DNA from: Actinomycetes bacterium | GTDB lineage: Bacteria > Actinomycetota > Acidimicrobiia > Acidimicrobiales > Palsa-688 | Assembly (NCBI GenBank): GCA_021811865.1 | Contig: JAKAQB010000004.1 | Location: forward strand, 1-64,000 | DNA: 64,000 bases | Reading direction: 5' to 3' | Shown here: positions 61,488-64,000 of the stretch, piece by piece | How the letters are laid out: each line of letters starts with the position of its first letter | How positions within the stretch are numbered: position 1 is the first letter of the stretch | Notes under the pieces: generated by a model | The model's database searches: none | Told to the model about the DNA's origin: nothing | The model's input: the letters and a program-made list of their open reading frames with translations, nothing else | Position numbers and translations under genes: made by a program

Positions 61488-62186
61488 GTGAGCATCGCCG
61501 GCGCAGAGCCCGACGAGGTCATCCGGGTGCTGATCGCAGACGACCAGGCGCTCTTCCGGCGTGGAGTGTTCGTGGTGTTGGCCGGCGAGGATGGCATCAA
61601 GGTCGTGGCGGAGGTCGACAACGGCGAGGACGCCGTTGCCCGCGCCGAGCAACTCGCACCCGACGTGGTCCTCATGGACGTCCGCATGCCCCGCCTCTCC
61701 GGCATCGAGGCCGCCAGGGAGGTCCGAGACCTGCTGCCCACGACCAAGATCCTGATGCTCACTGTGAGTGACGAGGAGGACGACCTCTACGAGGCGATCA
61801 AAGCCGGGGCCAACGGCTACTTGCTCAAGGAGATCTCCGTCGAGGAGGTGGCCGAGGCTATCCGCGCTGTCGTGCAGGGCCAGTCCCTCATCTCGCCGTC
61901 GATGGCCTCCAAGCTCCTCAACGAGTTCAACGCCCTGGCCCGGAGGGCGGCCCAGCAGGAGCAGGTGTCGGCACCGGTGCTCACCGCCCGGGAGCTCCAG
62001 GTGCTGAAACTCGTCGCCCGCGGCCTGTCCAACCGGGAGGTCGCGGAAGAGTTGTTCATATCCGAGAACACAGTGAAGAACCACGTGCGGAACATCCTGG
62101 AGAAGCTTCACCTCCACTCACGCATGGAGGCGGTGATGTACGCCGTCCGGAAGCGGCTCCTCGACCCACACCACCCCGAGGCGTAG
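61488..62186 (+). CDS. NarL/FixJ-family response regulator
   Basis: 232 residues: receiver domain (about 12-130; Asp18-Asp19, phosphoacceptor Asp64 in LMDVRMP, Lys in LLKE) and LuxR-type helix-turn-helix (about 160-220; LTARELQVLKLVARGLSNREVAEELFISENTVKNH). GTG 61488 follows TACCGT by eight bases, so it has its own leaderless promoter downstream of the structured RNA. No histidine kinase is adjacent; an orphan regulator of this type is common near secA in actinobacteria. Confidence 0.92.
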   Translation: MSIAGAEPDEVIRVLIADDQALFRRGVFVVLAGEDGIKVVAEVDNGEDAVARAEQLAPDVVLMDVRMPRLSGIEAAREVRDLLPTTKILMLTVSDEEDDLYEAIKAGANGYLLKEISVEEVAEAIRAVVQGQSLISPSMASKLLNEFNALARRAAQQEQVSAPVLTARELQVLKLVARGLSNREVAEELFISENTVKNHVRNILEKLHLHSRMEAVMYAVRKRLLDPHHPEA

Positions 62187-62245
62187 CACGCTCGCCGCTT
62201 TGCGTGGCGATCCGGGGCGGCGAAGGGCTCCCAGAAGCTCGAACC

Positions 62246-62270
62246 GCGCGCAGCAGCTGGTACTGCGCGC
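62246..62270 (+). terminator. Hairpin downstream of the response regulator
   Basis: GCGCGCAG (62246-62253) pairs with CTGCGCGC (62263-62270) over nine bases, 60 bases after the stop codon. No T tract follows, so this is only a candidate terminator. The surrounding 62187-62447 gap otherwise holds a GC-rich repeat array. Confidence 0.35.
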
Positions 62271-62317
62271 ATAGACGACGCCATTTGGTCGGCTGTGCGC
62301 GCGGTTGCTCTCGGTGC

Positions 62318-62437
62318 GCGCGGCAAGGCGCCGGCGGGGGGTGTGGCGCCGGCGGCGGGGGGGTGTGGGGCCGGTGCGCGCGGCAAGGCGCCGGCGGGCG
62401 CGGCAAGGCGCCGGCGGGCGCGGCAAGGCGCCGGCGG
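62318..62437. repeat. 20-bp tandem repeat x3 plus one separated copy, GGCGCC core
   Basis: GCGCGGCAAGGCGCCGGCGG occurs in direct tandem at 62378-62397, 62398-62417 and 62418-62437, with another exact copy at 62318-62337 separated by degenerate G/C sequence that also contains GGCGCC. It lies between the convergent response regulator and DUF2079 gene, ending ten bases from the latter's stop codon. Confidence 0.85.
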
Positions 62438-62447
62438 GGTGGCGGAC

Positions 62448-63914
62448 TCAGCGCCGCTTCCACAACGTCGCCACGGCGTTGCCGGCGACGACGCGGAAGT
62501 CGGGCTGGAGGGAGTGCAGCAGGGCGCGCCCGGGGGTGTCGGGGAGCACGGTCGGTAGGAACAGGTACTGCACCTGGCCGGCGAAGGGCAGGCGCTTGCC
62601 TTCCTCGGTGTAGAGCCCCCAGTACTGGGCGGCGAACGGCGTGGGCCACTGGTAGCAGCGCAGCCGGTGGTCGACGTGCGGCACGTAGTTGTAGTAGGCG
62701 GAGACGGCGGCGCCGGGCGGCAGGTCACGGCGGATGGCGTTGATGGCGGCGACCTGCGGGCTCGAGGGCGACCAGTGGGGGTAGGTCTGGCGCGACCACG
62801 GCGCCAGCCCCCACAACGTCCCGCACGCGAGGGCGCAGGCGAACGAGACGCCGGCGAAGAGCACCCGCCGGCGGGGGGTCCCCAGCCGGGAGACCGCCCA
62901 CACGGTGCCGAGCGCCAGCACCGGCTCGATGGCGAGGCTGTAGTGGTACCGGATCTCGTGCATGTAGGGGAAGGTGCTGATGAAGTTCTCGAGGAAGTTC
63001 AGCACCCCGATCAGCGCCACCTCGGGGGCGAGCAGCCACACCCACCCGAACGACGACCCGAGCTGCCACAGGTACCAGAGCTGGTTCCCGGAGCGGATGT
63101 ACCGCCACAGGCGCAGCGGGTGGGTGAGGGTGGTCGTCACGAGCCCGCCGGCCCCCCCGAACGGCAGCCGGCTCAGGTAGAACCCCATGTCCCCCAGCAG
63201 GAGCCGGATGACCACGAGGTAGTCGAGGGCCATCGAGGCGAGGGCGCCGACCACGATGCGGGCCCCCCAGCGCCAGTTCCGCCGGGCAGCGACCCACACG
63301 CCGAGGGGGGCCATCAGCAGGGCCGTGTCCTCCTTCACGAGCAGCCCGAGCACGACGCCCACCGCCAGCAGGCGCCCGTTGCCCACGACGGCGGCGTAGA
63401 CGGCCAGCGACATGGCGAGCACGAGGAAGCACTCGGGATGGAACTGCTCCAAGTTGCCGTACTGCAGCGCCGGGTTGAGCAGGAAGGCGGCGGTGAGAAG
63501 GGTGGCGATCAGCGTGCTGTCGGTGAGCCGGCGGCCCAGCAGGTAGACGGGGACGGCGGCGCCGGCGATGAGTGCCGCCTGCAGGACGAGCAGCGTCTGG
63601 GCGTAGGGGGCGATCCAGTAGAGCGGCACGGCGAGGAGCAGCACGAAGTCGGTGTGATCGCCCCACAGGTTGCGGCCCATCACGGTGACGAACGGGGCGT
63701 GGAAGCGGCTCAGCAGCCACACTCCCTGGTCGAAGATGCCGAGGTCGTAGCCGCCCGTCCCGTAACCGTCGTTGACGGCGACGCTCAGGTGCGTGAACCA
63801 CACGAAGTAGGCGGCGACGAGGGCGCCGGCAGGCGCGTGGGACCAGATGTGCGTCGACGCTCGACGGGACGAAAGAGCGGCCCGTCGCCTCCCCACCACG
63901 AGCTGCCCTTGCAC
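62448..63914 (-). CDS. DUF2079-family polytopic membrane protein
   Basis: 488 residues with about ten to twelve membrane helices. GGYDLGIFDQGVWLLSRF in the first extracytoplasmic loop, WGDHTDFVLLLAVPLYW and QFHPECFLVLAMSLA are the hallmark of DUF2079, a GT-C-like family of presumed membrane glycosyltransferases. The GTG start at 63914 is seven bases after TAACCT on the minus strand. The 3' end abuts the GGCGCC repeat array. It separates the NarL regulator from the presumed secA. Confidence 0.85.
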   Translation of the reverse strand: MQGQLVVGRRRAALSSRRASTHIWSHAPAGALVAAYFVWFTHLSVAVNDGYGTGGYDLGIFDQGVWLLSRFHAPFVTVMGRNLWGDHTDFVLLLAVPLYWIAPYAQTLLVLQAALIAGAAVPVYLLGRRLTDSTLIATLLTAAFLLNPALQYGNLEQFHPECFLVLAMSLAVYAAVVGNGRLLAVGVVLGLLVKEDTALLMAPLGVWVAARRNWRWGARIVVGALASMALDYLVVIRLLLGDMGFYLSRLPFGGAGGLVTTTLTHPLRLWRYIRSGNQLWYLWQLGSSFGWVWLLAPEVALIGVLNFLENFISTFPYMHEIRYHYSLAIEPVLALGTVWAVSRLGTPRRRVLFAGVSFACALACGTLWGLAPWSRQTYPHWSPSSPQVAAINAIRRDLPPGAAVSAYYNYVPHVDHRLRCYQWPTPFAAQYWGLYTEEGKRLPFAGQVQYLFLPTVLPDTPGRALLHSLQPDFRVVAGNAVATLWKRR

Positions 63915-63974
63915 CGCTCGCAGGTTAGGGGGGCTGGTGGGAACGGGGGACGGCCACCGGTACCATGACCGTTC

Positions 63975-64000
63975 ATGAGCATCTTCACCAGAGTCCTGCG
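63975..64000 (+). CDS. secA: Probable start of secA (partial, cut by window end)
   Basis: Only eight codons are visible (MSIFTRVL). They resemble the start of SecA preprotein translocase ATPases (M-S-hydrophobic-x-x-x-V-L), and TACCAT lies eight bases before the ATG, matching the leaderless start pattern of this genome. A NarL regulator shortly upstream is the usual actinobacterial secA neighbourhood. The identification is tentative. Confidence 0.4.

Overview
The window is very GC-rich (by eye about 70%), with G/C third codon positions, frequent GTG/TTG starts, stop/start overlaps (ATGA, GTGA) and few Shine-Dalgarno sequences. Gene content (coenzyme F420 genes cofD/cofE, an IclR regulator divergent from leuCD, AccA-type biotin carboxylase, DUF3499, DUF5719, sunset-domain protein) points to Actinomycetota, most likely an uncultured Acidimicrobiia-like lineage. 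This placement is inferred from gene content only. No rRNA, tRNA, CRISPR array, phage or intact insertion sequence was seen.

Region by region: 0.1-5.4 kb holds branched-chain amino acid synthesis (ilvD, then ilvBNC behind a leader peptide and a very clear attenuator), followed by an ABC-2-like exporter (5.4-7.9 kb), serC and a class I aminotransferase. 10.5-13.8 kb has a sunset-domain protein and leuDC divergent from an NdgR/LtbR-like IclR regulator. 14.0-19.2 kb is a self-contained catabolic or uptake module: GntR/UTRA regulator, NitT/TauT-type ABC transporter and a sulfatase-fold hydrolase with threonine in the nucleophile position. 19.3-28.8 kb has an alpha/beta hydrolase, Hsp20, a conserved hypothetical, a deleted nitroreductase, a rhodanese-MoeB fusion, methylmalonyl-CoA mutase large chain, an LpdA-like flavoprotein, acyl-CoA carboxylase alpha chain and biotin ligase, a coherent propionyl/methylmalonyl-CoA neighbourhood.

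28.8-41.7 kb is a nucleotide-sugar and glycosyltransferase block (RmlA, RmlB, RmlD, GT2, ManC-like, two epimerase-family proteins, three GT4 enzymes) interrupted by cofE-cofD. 41.9-46.4 kb has a chimeric ABC remnant, a two-component system and a fused EtfB-EtfA. 47-58.4 kb is dominated by large cell-envelope membrane proteins, FtsH, DUF3499, a CPBP protease and a zinc-ribbon protein. 58.5-61.2 kb has ManB, a Trm112-like protein and phosphoglucose/phosphomannose isomerase. A strongly structured noncoding RNA (about 61180-61435) precedes a NarL-type response regulator. The window ends with a DUF2079 membrane protein and what looks like the first codons of secA.

Two window-wide patterns stand out. 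First, a TANNNT -10 element sits 6-8 nt before the start codon of at least fifteen genes, implying pervasive leaderless transcription. Second, several intergenic arrays of short tandem repeats built on a GGCGCC core lie at gene ends. The best candidates for something new are the structured RNA at 61.2 kb, the attenuator with a leaderless leader peptide, the Thr-type sulfatase module, the fused ETF coupled to a two-component system, and the repeat family.
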